From Berberis thunbergii (lineage: Eukaryota > Streptophyta > Magnoliopsida > Ranunculales > Berberidaceae), in contig QNQO01002087.1 of NCBI GenBank assembly GCA_003290165.1, positions 96,854 to 160,853 of the forward strand: a stretch of 64,000 bases of DNA, written 5' to 3'. The notes below the pieces were generated by a model that had not been told where the DNA came from, ran no database searches, and saw only the letters and a program-made list of their open reading frames with translations. The position numbers and the translations under genes are program-made. The number at the start of each line of letters is the position of its first letter. Positions within the stretch are counted from its first letter, which is position 1. Below are positions 11,789-24,736 of the stretch, piece after piece.

Positions 11789-14096
11789 CTAGAAAGTAAG
11801 CAAAAACTTATTAAAGAAATTGTAAACAACAAAAGGTAAGAAGCAACATTTTAGCTCTGGTATTTAAACAGATGCATAATTTCCCCCAATCAAAATATCA
11901 AGTCTAACCCACTTGATGTCACGCCCCGATTTTTGAGAAAAACGAAATCCTAAAATCCACGTAGGATTATCCGTTTTCCCAAAACTCGGGACGTGAAATT
12001 CAATAACAACAGAAACATTTAGCAGCAATGACAAAATATAATTTAGAAAATAGGAACAAACTAAAATTTATACAAATGTCTAACCAGGAAAAATTGACGT
12101 CGCTAGCCCCACTAGCGAAACTCCCGTAACGCTGCTCAAAAGTCTCTGATCCTGAAAAGCTAATCGGCTACATTCCCAAAGGAATGTACCCAAGAAGCAA
12201 AAGCTCACTTGGGTCAGCAATAAAGCTGGTGTGAGAAATCTTCATTCCAAAAATCAATAAAATCGTACGTGATAACCATCAAGCTAAATACAAACAACAA
12301 ACCATCACACCCATAGGTAGTTCCTCAACGAGGCAAGGGTGTGATGCAAGATAACACGGTCCAAAGAATTTAGTTCCTCAACGAGGCAATCATATCATCA
12401 TCATATTATGTAAATATGCATTTACCTGTACTTACCCTATAGGAGTTGATTATGGCAAGTCGGACCTGCAGAAATATTAGTAGACTTGCCATCCTGCATA
12501 AAAAGAATTAGAAACAATGCAACGTCATTTATTCTTTTTATTTGAATTAGGTTCATCTTTTTAACGGATTGATCACTTAGACGATACCACATTCGCACCA
12601 CCTCCGTGCCGAACATACATGCCCGTATGCCTCTCTCATATAAAGGAGGACTACTCCGTCATCCATGCCTAAGTGGGGACATCACATACAGGCATGCATC
12701 GCGGATACCCCTAACTATATGAGTACCAAAAGCCACTCTTGGGCTATCAATGCGCATAAACTCACGTCACATTTTTGACGGATAAATATCAAAGCCTATT
12801 TTAGGCATACAAACTCACCACATTTCCGCAAGACTAACCCGAAGGTTATTTTAGTATTTCCAGTAAGAAATGGGTGCCCCAACTCCGCAAGACGACCCGC
12901 AGGTTATTTAGTTTCTCTAGTAAGAGAGGGGAAATCATAAACAAAAGAGATGTGGTAGTTCTAAGTGATACAAGTCCAAGTGGTTTATAGGTTCAGAAAT
13001 CAAGGCTTACCAATATCATTTATTTTTGATAATTCAAAATTCCTCCACAATGACATTTTGTCATTCGTAAATTGATTCACAATCTATCCACCCACATTTT
13101 TGGGGAAAACATAGCATATACATCAATCATGCTTTATAACAACATGACAATCAAGTCATTCATTGATTCAAATAACCAAATCCTTCATAATGCATAAACA
13201 AGTCAACATGCATGATAATACCAATCTCCAAATTTATCACAATGCATTAATATTCATCAACCATTCACATCTCAAACATCACTATTAACTTAGAGTATGA
13301 AAAACATAGTTATGAGCTACTAACTGTAGTTTAACCAAGCCAAACAAATCTATATCTACAGCCTTTCTTAAACACTGATTTCTGTGTGGGCTAACTTAGC
13401 TTACAATGCCTTAATAAGAAATATGACATTCAATATACCCATCACAGAATTCAAACACAAACATTGCAAAGAAACACGAACAAAATGCACAAAGAAAGCA
13501 AACTCATTCTCACAGGTAAAACCCATTATATTTTTGTAAATTGAGGATATTCTCTTTTCAAGAAACAACATGAACCAGCCACCCAATCAACCAATCAAAC
13601 AATCCAACAACAGATTATCTAAAAATGGTACTATTTAATATATACTCTACTCATCAAAAGACAACAAGTGGAACAAGAAAACAAATAACACAACATAGGC
13701 AAACTGATAGAAAAGAAGGACCCAAAGTAGAAGAGAAAGAAATGAAGAAAACTCACCGAAATTGCAAATCGCAAAGGATTGCGCAGCCAACGCTATCATC
13801 CCTTCATCCTGCCGCCTGAACAATTCCCAGTCATTCTCCCTCCATGAGTAGAGATTCCATTCTTAAGGATCGTCATCAACCACCACAAATCACAAACTGA
13901 TCCCCACCTTTGCACACAAAATAAGTGTCGAGGGAAACTACTTAACACCACTTGGTAGTCACATGATAATAGAGCTTGCAAGAAATCACAATCCTTTTCC
14001 AAGCTCTGCAACCAAAAAGAATGTAGCAAGTATTCACTTCCAAATCACCTCTGTTACCCCTTTTGTTTCTCTAATAATTTTCTTCTGTGAACATCA

Positions 14097-14435
14097 TGGC
14101 CACTTGAGAATTGAAGTCAAAGCTGATGATAAGACCTTAAAGTAGATAACTTCTCGATCAGCTCTCCTGGCGTCATTAGCTACTTCAGCCAACATAGCAA
14201 GAGAACCACATAAAAGGCTTGGTTCAGTCTGTCCCGTTCCAACATACTGTCGAAAGAATATCCAAGTAAAGCAAATGTTATGAATCAGTTTGCTGATTCC
14301 TAGAGTGGACCACGTTTTCTTCATGAGTTCCAACAGCTCATTGACATCATCAAGGACCACTGTCTCGTCTTTGCGGTCAAATATGGATTGCAGCAGAGAA
14401 GGGTAAATGTGGATGTTTAGAGGGTAATCGTCGGC
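14097..14435 (-). pseudogene. MUN/DUF810 (PATROL1-like, unc-13 homolog) fragment in LTR 1
   Basis: The minus-strand frame starts ADDYPLNIHIYPSLLQSIFD, continues VLDDVNELLELMKKTW, HNICFTWIFF and YVGTGQTEPSLL, and ends LSSALTSILKWP. This matches the conserved central part of plant DUF810/MUN proteins such as PATROL1, which act in membrane traffic (family knowledge). About 113 residues of a ~1,000-residue protein are present, without start or stop context. Copy 1 reads FDRKDET where copies 2-4 read FDLKDET; Leu at that site is the family-like residue. It is a captured exon, not a gene. Confidence 0.75.
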
Positions 14436-14811
14436 TCAGTGACAAGCATCAATATCCTGTACATTCAATGCAGCACCCCCATTCGCATCCCTCATATCTT
14501 CATCATCCATATGAAACCCATTCCACTCATCATTGACAAATCACAGCTACCTCTCTTAATAATATCATTGACGATTGGCAATTGATCATGCACAGACAAC
14601 ACTGATAGTTCTGAATAGATTTGTGCAATTAACCATTAAGCTAGTTCATTCCCACTTTCATTAAATGTGGGGCATTTAACCTGTAGCAACTCTTGACAGA
14701 GTACCCTTGGGGAACCAAACCAGATCTGTTTGTCTACCTGTCCATCCAAAATTGTCGACTGAAGCATGTCGATCAAATCCATAAGCTGCCATTTCCCAAT
14801 GGTTGAGAGCC

Positions 14812-14901
14812 CGTCTCCTTATTCGCAAATTTCACAAATGCATACCCCTTGTTCTTATTAGTCGATGGATTCTTGTGCAACCGAACTTCAATTACTTCCC
14901 C
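14812..14901 (-). pseudogene. RRM (RNA-recognition motif) fragment in LTR 1
   Basis: The minus-strand frame reads GEVIEVRLHKNPSTNKNKGY followed by AFVKFANKE. KGYAFVKF fits the RNP1 consensus and the upstream EVIEVRL the beta-2 strand, as in hnRNP Q/R-like plant proteins (e.g. the LIF2 group). Only the middle third of one RRM is present. It abuts the leucine aminopeptidase piece with overlap at GGGGAAG, in a different frame, which suggests a microhomology junction. Confidence 0.65.
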
Positions 14902-15050
14902 AATTTAGTATCTAGTTTATTCAAGATTGAATCCTCAACCTTCGAGTTCTCAGCCTTAGCCATGTCTTTCTCTGTGACACCAACTGCTAGTATGTCTCCT
15001 TTCCATTCCACCAAATCAATCTCTTTTGCCTTAATCGAGATCAGAACTGA
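14895..15050 (-). pseudogene. Leucine aminopeptidase N-domain fragment in LTR 1
   Basis: The minus-strand frame contains AKEIDLVEWKGDILAVGVTE, then KDMAKAENSK and ILNKLDTKLGK. This is the start of the mature N-terminal domain of plant M17 leucine aminopeptidases (LAP1-3 type), where 'EWKGDILAVGVTEKD' is highly conserved. The metal-binding catalytic domain is absent, and the frame ends at a stop where the RRM piece begins. Captured exon, no enzyme. Confidence 0.75.
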
Positions 15051-15693
15051 ACTGGATTGCTTTGAAGGAGATGTGCCTTTCAAATTCTAATTTCCAGTTA
15101 ATGATCACTTTTATGCAACAAACACCCATAAGAAGATGTAACAATAGTGTTGGTGTACCAATAGATCGAGTGGAACCGTGTTTTTCTTTGATGATCTGCC
15201 CTCAATAACACAACTTCCTGAGAGCCATATCTCCACAGCAACTTAGAAGAGCTTACTGAAACATTTTGATTTGAACCCAAATCTCCTTCACGCCCATGGA
15301 ACAACCTCAAAACAACCCTGGAACCCTTGAAACAACCCTGAAATATCTCTCAAAACAGCCCCTGGAACAGCCTCGAAACCACTGCAACAACCTCACATCG
15401 CCTCCACCTATCAACAACCATCTCGCCACCATTTCCAGCGCCGCCAGAGAAGAAGAAATCGTGAAAAGAGGGAGAAAGAAGAGAAGAGGGTTTGCAAAAG
15501 AGAAGAAAGAAATAAGGGTATTGTTTTATACTATGGGTGGTTATTCGCCCCCCACTAAAATTCAGAGGGCACCCACCCTCTAAACTCACCAAATAAAACC
15601 CTAATTTCGAAATTCACATTCAATTAAATGTAACCCTATTTTATTTAATTAAAAATAAAATAAATTATCTTTATGAAATTTAGGGGTGTTACA

Positions 15694-16188
15694 TTATACA
15701 CACGTTAAATGGAATCTCGTCCCGAGATTCGGAAGGTAAGAAAGTTAACTGAATTTCGAAAAATACTAGTTGTCAAACAAAAGAAGATTTTGAAACACAA
15801 TTTCAATTGAATTTTAGAAACATAAGTTATTTATTGTTATTGTAAAGTAGGGGTGTTACATTATATACAACTTAAAAGGAATCTCGTCCGAGATTCACGA
15901 AAAGTGTTAAGTGAACACTACGGATATCAAACCCCTAAAAAAAACAATACAGAATAATGCCACGCAAATATTGACATTATAAATAAAAAAAATTTACTCG
16001 CGTACACACAAGTCAAAGAAGCCTCATCATGAGATTCACGAAGAAAACAAAACAAAACTAAAGTCTTCAAGGTTCGCCCTTGTCACTTTATCTCAAGACT
16101 TCTACACTCCTACACACCCATATCCACATTCCGAGGATCACCTAGACTCTACCCCAGCCTAGGCTAACCAAATGCTCTGATACCAAAC
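15694..16188 (-). mobile_element. Retrotransposon internal segment 1 with primer-binding site
   Basis: About 495 bp between LTRs. The minus strand carries TGGTATCAGAGC (16185-16174), 3 nt from the LTR end. Near the other side, two copies of a block (ggggtgttacattata...ggaatctcgtcc...gagattc) lie about 170 bp apart, each with the palindrome GAATCTCG/CGAGATTC. No purine tract is obvious beside the 3' LTR, and there is no coding sequence. Confidence 0.8.
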
Positions 16189-18368
16189 TGTCACGCCCCG
16201 ATTTTCGAGAAAAACGAAATCCTAAAATCCACGTAGGATTATCCGTTTCCCCAAAACTCGGGACGTGAAATTCAATAACAACAGAAACATTTAGCAGCAA
16301 TGACAAAATATAATTTAGAAAATAGGAACAAACTAAAATTTATACAAATGTCTAACCAGGAAAAATTGACGTCGCTAGCCCCACTAGCGAAACTCCCGTA
16401 ACGCTGCTCAAAAGTCTCTGATCCTGAAAAGCTAATCGGCTACATTCCCAAAGGAATGTACCCAAGAAGCAAAAGCTCACTTGGGTCAGCAATAAAGCTG
16501 GTGTGAGAAATCTTCATTCCAAAAATCAATAAAATCGTACGTGATAACCATCAAGCTAAATACAAACAACAAACCATCACACCCATAGGTAGTTCCTCAA
16601 CGAGGCAAGGGTGTGATGCAAGATAACACGGTCCAAAGAATTTAGTTCCTCAACGAGGCAATCATATCATCATCATATTATGTAAATATGCATTTACCTG
16701 TAGTTACCCTATAGGAGTTGATTATGGCAAGTCGGACCTGCAGAAATATTAGTAGACTTGCCATCCTGCATAAAAAGAATTAGAAACAATGCAACGTCAT
16801 TTATTCTTTTTATTTGAATTAGGTTCATCTTTTTAACGGATTGATCACTTAGACGATACCACATTCGCACCACCTCCGTGCCGAACATACATGCCCGTAT
16901 GCCTCTCTCATATAAAGGAGGACTACTCCGTCATCCATGCCTAAGTGGGGACATCACATACAAGCATGCATCGCGGATACCCCTAACTATATGAGTACCA
17001 AAAGCCACTCTTGGGCTATCAATGCGCATAAACTCACGTCACATTTTTGACGGATAAATATCAAAGCCTATTTTAGGCATACAAACTCACCACATTTCCG
17101 CAAGACTAACCCGAAGGTTATTTTAGTTTCTCTAGTAAGAAATGGGTGCCCCAACTCCGCAAGACGACCCGCAGGTTATTTAGTTTCTCTAGTAAGAGAG
17201 GGGAAATCATAAACAAAAGAGATGTGGTAGTTCTAAGTGATACAAGTCCAAGTGGTTTATAGGTTCAGAAATCAAGGCTTACCAATATCATTTATTTTTG
17301 ATAATTCAAAATTCCTCCACAATGACATTTTGTCATTCGTAAATTGATTCACAATCTATCCACCCACATTTTTGGGGAAAACATAGCATATACATCAATC
17401 ATGCTTTATAACAACATGACAATCAAGTCATTCATTGATTCAAATAACCAAATCCTTCATAATGCATAAACAAGTCAACATGCATGATAATACCAATCTC
17501 CAAATTTATCACAATGCATTAATATTCATCAACCATTCACATCTCAAACATCACTATAAACTTAGAGTATGAAAAACATAGTTATGAGCTACTAACTGTA
17601 GTTTAACCAAGCCAAACAAATCTATATCTACAGCCTTTCTTAAACACTGATTTCTGTGTGGGCTAACTTAGCTTACAGTGCCTTAATAAGAAATATGACA
17701 TTCAATATACCCATCACAGAATTCAAACACAAACATTGCAAAGAAACACGAACAAAATGCACAAAGAAAGCAAACTCATTCTCACAGGTAAAACCCATTA
17801 TATTTTTGTAAATTGAGGATATTCTCTTTTCAAGAAACAACATGAACCAGCCACCCAATCAACCAATCAAACAATCCAACAACAGATTATCTAAAAATGG
17901 TACTATTTAATATATACTCTACTCATCAAAAGACAACAAGTGGAACAAGAAAACAAATAACACAACATAGGCAAACTGATAGAAAAGAAGGACCCAAAGT
18001 AGAAGAGAAAGAAATGAAGAAAACTCACCGAAATTGCAAATCGCAAAGGATTGCGCAGCCAACGCTATCATCCCATCATCCTGCCGCCTGAACAATTCCC
18101 AGTCATTCTCCCTCCATGAGTAGAGATTCCATTCTTGAGGATCGTCATCAACCACCACAAATCACAAACTGATCCCCACCTTTGCACACAAAATAAGTGT
18201 CGAGGGAAACTACTTAACACCACTTGGTAGTCACATGATAATAGAGCTTGCAAGAAATCACAATCCTTTTCCAAGCTCTGCAACCAAAAAGAATGTAGCA
18301 AGTATTCACTTCCAAATCACCTCTGTTACCCCTTTTGTTTCTCTAATAATTTTCTTCTGTGAACATCA

Positions 18369-18707
18369 TGGCCACTTGAGAATTGAAGTCAAAGCTGATG
18401 ATAAGACCTTAAAGTAGATAACTTCTCGATCAGCTCTCCTGGCGTCATTAGCTACTTCAGCCAACATAGCAAGAGAACCACATAAAAGGCTTGGTTCAGT
18501 CTGTCCCGTTCCAACATACTGTCGAAAGAATATCCAAGTAAAGCAAATGTTATGAATCAGTTTGCTGATTCCTAGAGTGGACCACGTTTTCTTCATGAGT
18601 TCCAACAGCTCATTGACATCATCAAGGACCACTGTCTCGTCTTTGAGGTCAAATATGGATTGCAGCAGAGAAGGGTAAATGTGGATGTTTAGAGGGTAAT
18701 CGTCGGC
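18369..18707 (-). pseudogene. MUN/DUF810 fragment in LTR 2
   Basis: Same captured piece as at 14097, offset 4,272 bp, open through the same span. Reads FDLKDET at the site where copy 1 has Arg. Confidence 0.75.
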
Positions 18708-19083
18708 TCAGTGACAAGCATCAATATCCTGTACATTCAATGCAGCACCCCCATTCGCATCCCTCATATCTTCATCATCCATATGAAACCCATTCCACTC
18801 ATCATTGACAAATCACAGCTACCTCTCTTAATAATATCATTGACGATTGGCAATTGATCATGCACAGACAACACTGATAGTTCTGAATAGATTTGTGCAA
18901 TTAACCATTAAGCTAGTTCATTCCCACTTTCATTAAATGTGGGGCATTTAACCTGTAGCAACTCTTGACAGAGTACCCTTGGGGAACCAAACCAGATCTG
19001 TTTGTCTACCTGTCCATCCAAAATTGTCGACTGAAGCATGTCGATCAAATCCATAAGCTGCCATTTCCCAATGGTTGAGAGCC

Positions 19084-19173
19084 CGTCTCCTTATTCGCAA
19101 ATTTCACAAATGCATACCCCTTGTTCTTATTAGTCGATGGATTCTTGTGCAACCGAACTTCAATTACTTCCCC
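19084..19173 (-). pseudogene. RRM fragment in LTR 2
   Basis: Copy of the RRM piece at 14812, with the RNP1-like KGYAFVKF intact. Confidence 0.65.
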
Positions 19174-19322
19174 AATTTAGTATCTAGTTTATTCAAGATT
19201 GAATCCTCAACCTTCGAGTTCTCAGCCTTAGCCATGTCTTTCTCTGTGACACCAACTGCTAGTATGTCTCCTTTCCATTCCACCAAATCAATCTCTTTTG
19301 CCTTAATCGAGATCAGAACTGA
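19167..19322 (-). pseudogene. Leucine aminopeptidase fragment in LTR 2
   Basis: Copy of the piece at 14895, with an identical predicted sequence and the same junction to the RRM piece. Confidence 0.75.
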
Positions 19323-19966
19323 ACTGGATTGCTTTGAAGGAGATGTGCCTTTCAAATTCTAATTTCCAGTTAATGATCACTTTTATGCAACAAACACCCA
19401 TAAGAAGATGTAACAATAGTGTTGGTGTACCAATAGATCGAGTGGAACCGTGTGTTTTCTTTGATGATCTTCCCTCAATAACACAACTTCCTGAGAGCCA
19501 TATCTTCACAGCAACTTAGAAGAGCTTACTGAAACATTTTGATTTGAACCCAAATCTCCTTCACGCCCATGGAACAACCTCAAAACAGCCCTGGAACCCT
19601 TGAAACAACCCTGAAATATCTCTCAAAACAGCCCCTGGAACAGCCTCAAAACCACTGCAACAACCTCACATCGCCTCCACCTATCAACAACCATCTCGCC
19701 ACCATTTCCAGCGCCGCCAGAGAAGAAGAAATCGTGAAAAGAGGGAGAAAGAAGAGAAGAGGGTTTGCAAAAGAGAAGAAAGAAATAAGGGTATTGTTTT
19801 ATACTATGGGTGGTTATTCGCCCCCCACTAAAATTCAGAGGGCACCCACCCTCTAAACTCACCAAATAAAACCCTAATTTCGAAATTCACATTCAATTAA
19901 ATGTAACCCTATTTTATTTAATTAAAAATAAAATAAATTATCTTTATGAAATTTAGGGGTGTTACA

Positions 19967-20462
19967 TTATACACACGTTAAATGGAATCTCGTCCCGAGA
20001 TTCGGAAGGTAAGAAAGTTAACTGAATTTCGAAAAATACTAGTTGTCAAACAAAAGAAGATTTTGAAACACAATTTCAATTGAATTTTAGAAACATAAGT
20101 TATTTATTGTTATTGTAAAAGTAGGGTGTTACATTATATACAACTTAAAAGGAATCTCGTCCCGAGATTCACGAAAAGTGTTAAGTGAACACTACGGATA
20201 TCAAACCCCTAAAAAAAACAATACAGAATAATGCCACGCAAATATTGACATTATAAATAAAAAAAATTTACTCGCGTACACACAAGTCAAAGAAGCCTCA
20301 TCATGAGATTCACGAAGAAAACAAAACAAAACTAAAGTCTTCAAGGTTCGCCCTTGTCACTTTATCTCAAGACTTCTACACTCCTACACACCCATATCCA
20401 CATTCCGAGGATCACCTAGACTCTACCCCAGCCTAGGCTAACCAAATGCTCTGATACCAAAC
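19967..20462 (-). mobile_element. Retrotransposon internal segment 2
   Basis: About 496 bp, with the primer-binding site complement gctctgatacca at 20448-20459, 3 nt before LTR 3. The same two palindrome-bearing blocks as in segment 1 are present; both palindromes are intact here, while one lacks a C in segment 1. Confidence 0.8.
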
Positions 20463-22642
20463 TGTCACGCCCCGATTTTCGAGAAAAACGAAATCCTAAA
20501 ATCCACGTAGGATTATCCGTTTCCCCAAAACTCGGGACGTGAAATTCAATAACAACAGAAACATTTAGCAGCAATGACAAAATATAATTTAGAAAATAGG
20601 AACAAACTAAAATTTATACAAATGTCTAACCAGGAAAAATTGACGTCGCTAGCCCCACTAGCGAAACTCCCGTAACGCTGCTCAAAAGTCTCTGATCCTG
20701 AAAAGCTAATCGGCTACATTCCCAAAGGAATGTACCCAAGAAGCAAAAGCTCACTTGGGTCAGCAATAAAGCTGGTGTGAGAAATCTTCATTCCAAAAAT
20801 CAATAAAATCGTACGTGATAACCATCAAGCTAAATACAAACAACAAACCATCACACCCATAGGTAGTTCCTCAACGAGGCAAGGGTGTGATGCAAGATAA
20901 CACGGTCCAAAGAATTTAGTTCCTCAACGAGGCAATCATATCATCATCATATTATGTAAATATGCATTTACCTGTAGTTACCCTATAGGAGTTGATTATG
21001 GCAAGTCGGACCTGCAGAAATATTAGTAGACTTGCCATCCTGCATAAAAAGAATTAGAAACAATGCAACGTCATTTATTCTTTTTATTTGAATTAGGTTC
21101 ATCTTTTTAACGGATTGATCACTTAGACGATACCACATTCGCACCACCTCCGTGCCGAACATACATGCCCGTATGCCTCTCTCATATAAAGGAGGACTAC
21201 TCCGTCATCCATGCCTAAGTGGGGACATCACATACAAGCATGCATCGCGGATACCCCTAACTATATGAGTACCAAAAGCCACTCTTGGGCTATCAATGCG
21301 CATAAACTCACGTCACATTTTTGACGGATAAATATCAAAGCCTATTTTAGGCATACAAACTCACCACATTTCCGCAAGACTAACCCGAAGGTTATTTTAG
21401 TTTCTCTAGTAAGAAATGGGTGCCCCAACTCCGCAAGACGACCCGCAGGTTATTTAGTTTCTCTAGTAAGAGAGGGGAAATCATAAACAAAAGAGATGTG
21501 GTAGTTCTAAGTGATACAAGTCCAAGTGGTTTATAGGTTCAGAAATCAAGGCTTACCAATATCATTTATTTTTGATAATTCAAAATTCCTCCACAATGAC
21601 ATTTTGTCATTCGTAAATTGATTCACAATCTATCCACCCACATTTTTGGGGAAAACATAGCATATACATCAATCATGCTTTATAACAACATGACAATCAA
21701 GTCATTCATTGATTCAAATAACCAAATCCTTCATAATGCATAAACAAGTCAACATGCATGATAATACCAATCTCCAAATTTATCACAATGCATTAATATT
21801 CATCAACCATTCACATCTCAAACATCACTATAAACTTAGAGTATGAAAAACATAGTTATGAGCTACTAACTGTAGTTTAACCAAGCCAAACAAATCTATA
21901 TCTACAGCCTTTCTTAAACACTGATTTCTGTGTGGGCTAACTTAGCTTACAGTGCCTTAATAAGAAATATGACATTCAATATACCCATCACAGAATTCAA
22001 ACACAAACATTGCAAAGGAACACGAACAAAATGCACAAAGAAAGCAAACTCATTCTCACAGGTAAAACCCATTATATTTTTGTAAATTGAGGATATTCTC
22101 TTTTCAAGAAACAACATGAACCAGCCACCCAATCAACCAATCAAACAATCCAACAACAGATTATCTAAAAATGGTACTATTTAATATATACTCTACTCAT
22201 CAAAAGACAACAAGTGGAACAAGAAAACAAATAACACAACATAGGCAAACTGATAGAAAAGAAGGACCCAAAGTAGAAGAGAAAGAAATGAAGAAAACTC
22301 ACCGAAATTGCAAATCGCAAAGGATTGCGCAGCCAACGCTATCATCCCATCATCCTGCCGCCTGAACAATTCCCAGTCATTCTCCCTCCATGAGTAGAGA
22401 TTCCATTCTTGAGGATCGTCATCAACCACCACAAATCACAAACTGATCCCCACCTTTGCACACAAAATAAGTGTCGAGGGAAACTACTTAACACCACTTG
22501 GTAGTCACATGATAATAGAGCTTGCAAGAAATCACAATCCTTTTCCAAGCTCTGCAACCAAAAAGAATGTAGCAAGTATTCACTTCCAAATCACCTCTGT
22601 TACCCCTTTTGTTTCTCTAATAATTTTCTTCTGTGAACATCA

Positions 22643-22981
22643 TGGCCACTTGAGAATTGAAGTCAAAGCTGATGATAAGACCTTAAAGTAGATAACTTCT
22701 CGATCAGCTCTCCTGGCGTCATTAGCTACTTCAGCCAACATAGCAAGAGAACCACATAAAAGGCTTGGTTCAGTCTGTCCCGTTCCAACATACTGTCGAA
22801 AGAATATCCAAGTAAAGCAAATGTTATGAATCAGTTTGCTGATTCCTAGAGTGGACCACGTTTTCTTCATGAGTTCCAACAGCTCATTGACATCATCAAG
22901 GACCACTGTCTCGTCTTTGAGGTCAAATATGGATTGCAGCAGAGAAGGGTAAATGTGGATGTTTAGAGGGTAATCGTCGGC
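22643..22981 (-). pseudogene. MUN/DUF810 fragment in LTR 3
   Basis: Third copy of the piece at 14097, with the same open frame. Confidence 0.75.
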
Positions 22982-23357
22982 TCAGTGACAAGCATCAATA
23001 TCCTGTACATTCAATGCAGCACCCCCATTCGCATCCCTCATATCTTCATCATCCATATGAAACCCATTCCACTCATCATTGACAAATCACAGCTACCTCT
23101 CTTAATAATATCATTGACGATTGGCAATTGATCATGCACAGACAACACTGATAGTTCTGAATAGATTTGTGCAATTAACCATTAAGCTAGTTCATTCCCA
23201 CTTTCATTAAATGTGGGGCATTTAACCTGTAGCAACTCTTGACAGAGTACCCTTGGGGAACCAAACCAGATCTGTTTGTCTACCTGTCCATCCAAAATTG
23301 TCGACTGAAGCATGTCGATCAAATCCATAAGCTGCCATTTCCCAATGGTTGAGAGCC

Positions 23358-23447
23358 CGTCTCCTTATTCGCAAATTTCACAAATGCATACCCCTTGTTC
23401 TTATTAGTCGATGGATTCTTGTGCAACCGAACTTCAATTACTTCCCC
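23358..23447 (-). pseudogene. RRM fragment in LTR 3
   Basis: Third copy of the RRM piece at 14812. Confidence 0.65.
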
Positions 23448-23596
23448 AATTTAGTATCTAGTTTATTCAAGATTGAATCCTCAACCTTCGAGTTCTCAGC
23501 CTTAGCCATGTCTTTCTCTGTGACACCAACTGCTAGTATGTCTCCTTTCCATTCCACCAAATCAATCTCTTTTGCCTTAATCGAGATCAGAACTGA
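23441..23596 (-). pseudogene. Leucine aminopeptidase fragment in LTR 3
   Basis: Third copy of the piece at 14895. Confidence 0.75.
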
Positions 23597-24240
23597 ACTG
23601 GATTGCTTTGAAGGAGATGTGCCTTTCAAATTCTAATTTCCAGTTAATGATCACTTTTATGCAACAAACACCCATAAGAAGATGTAACAATAGTGTTGGT
23701 GTACCAATAGATCGAGTGGAACCGTGTGTTTTCTTTGATGATCTTCCCTCAATAACACAACTTCCTGAGAGCCATATCTTCACAGCAACTTAGAAGAGCT
23801 TACTGAAACATTTTGATTTGAACCCAAATCTCCTTCACGCCCATGGAACAACCTCAAAACAGCCCTGGAACCCTTGAAACAACCCTGAAATATCTCTCAA
23901 AACAGCCCCTGGAACAGCCTCAAAACCACTGCAACAACCTCACATCGCCTCCACCTATCAACAACCATCTCGCCACCATTTCCAGCGCCGCCAGAGAAGA
24001 AGAAATCGTGAAAAGAGGGAGAAAGAAGAGAAGAGGGTTTGCAAAAGAGAAGAAAGAAATAAGGGTATTGTTTTATACTATGGGTGGTTATTCGCCCCCC
24101 ACTAAAATTCAGAGGGCACCCACCCTCTAAACTCACCAAATAAAACCCTAATTTCGAAATTCACATTCAATTAAATGTAACCCTATTTTATTTAATTAAA
24201 AATAAAATAAATTATCTTTATGAAATTTAGGGGTGTTACA

Positions 24241-24736
24241 TTATACACACGTTAAATGGAATCTCGTCCCGAGATTCGGAAGGTAAGAAAGTTAACTGAA
24301 TTTCGAAAAATACTAGTTGTCAAACAAAAGAAGATTTTGAAACACAATTTCAATTGAATTTTAGAAACATAAGTTATTTATTGTTATTGTAAAAGTAGGG
24401 GTGTTACATTATATACAACTTAAAGGAATCTCGTCCCGAGATTCACGAAAAGTGTTAAGTGAACACTACGGATATCAAACCCCTAAAAAAAACAATACAG
24501 AATAATGCCACGCAAATATTGACATTATAAATAAAAAAATTTTACTCGCGTACACACAAGTCAAAGAAGCCTCATCATGAGATTCACGAAGAAAACAAAA
24601 CAAAACTAAAGTCTTCAAGGTTCGCCCTTGTCACTTTATCTCAAGACTTCTACACTCCTACACACCCATATCCACATTCCGCGGATCACCTAGACTCTAC
24701 CCCAGCCTAGGCTAACAAAATGCTCTGATACCAAAC
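24241..24736 (-). mobile_element. Retrotransposon internal segment 3
   Basis: About 496 bp, with the primer-binding site complement at 24722-24733. In transcription order this is the first internal segment, behind the 5' LTR (copy 4). Private changes include gcggatcacc for gaggatcacc near 24681. Confidence 0.8.

Larger units (their letters stand above)
11917..15693 (-). repeat. LTR copy 1 (3' LTR in transcription order)
   Basis: 3,777 bp, from TGTCACGCCCC to GTGTTACA, preceded directly by the CTTGA duplication. It shares diagnostic variants with LTR copy 4 (tgtacttacc near 12428, tacaggcatgc near 12687, gatctgccctc near 15193) against copies 2 and 3. It has private changes such as gcggtc instead of gaggtc near 14376. 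It holds MUN, RRM and leucine aminopeptidase pieces. Confidence 0.88.
16189..19966 (-). repeat. LTR copy 2
   Basis: 3,778 bp, same ends as copy 1. It shares variants with copy 3 (tgtagttacc, tacaagcatgc, tttctctagtaagaaatggg, gatcttccctc, tatcttcacag) that separate both from copies 1 and 4. Confidence 0.88.
20463..24240 (-). repeat. LTR copy 3
   Basis: 3,778 bp. Nearly identical to copy 2 and sharing its diagnostic variants; a private difference is ggaacacg near 22018 for gaaacacg. Confidence 0.88.

Noticed and set aside
14600..14800. Possible LINE-type RT C-terminal segment (DKQIWFGSP then GYSVKSCYRLN in another frame, minus strand)
   Set aside because: Two short pieces in different frames resemble the zf-RVT region of plant LINEs, but the match is too short and needs a frame change, so I do not list it as a feature.
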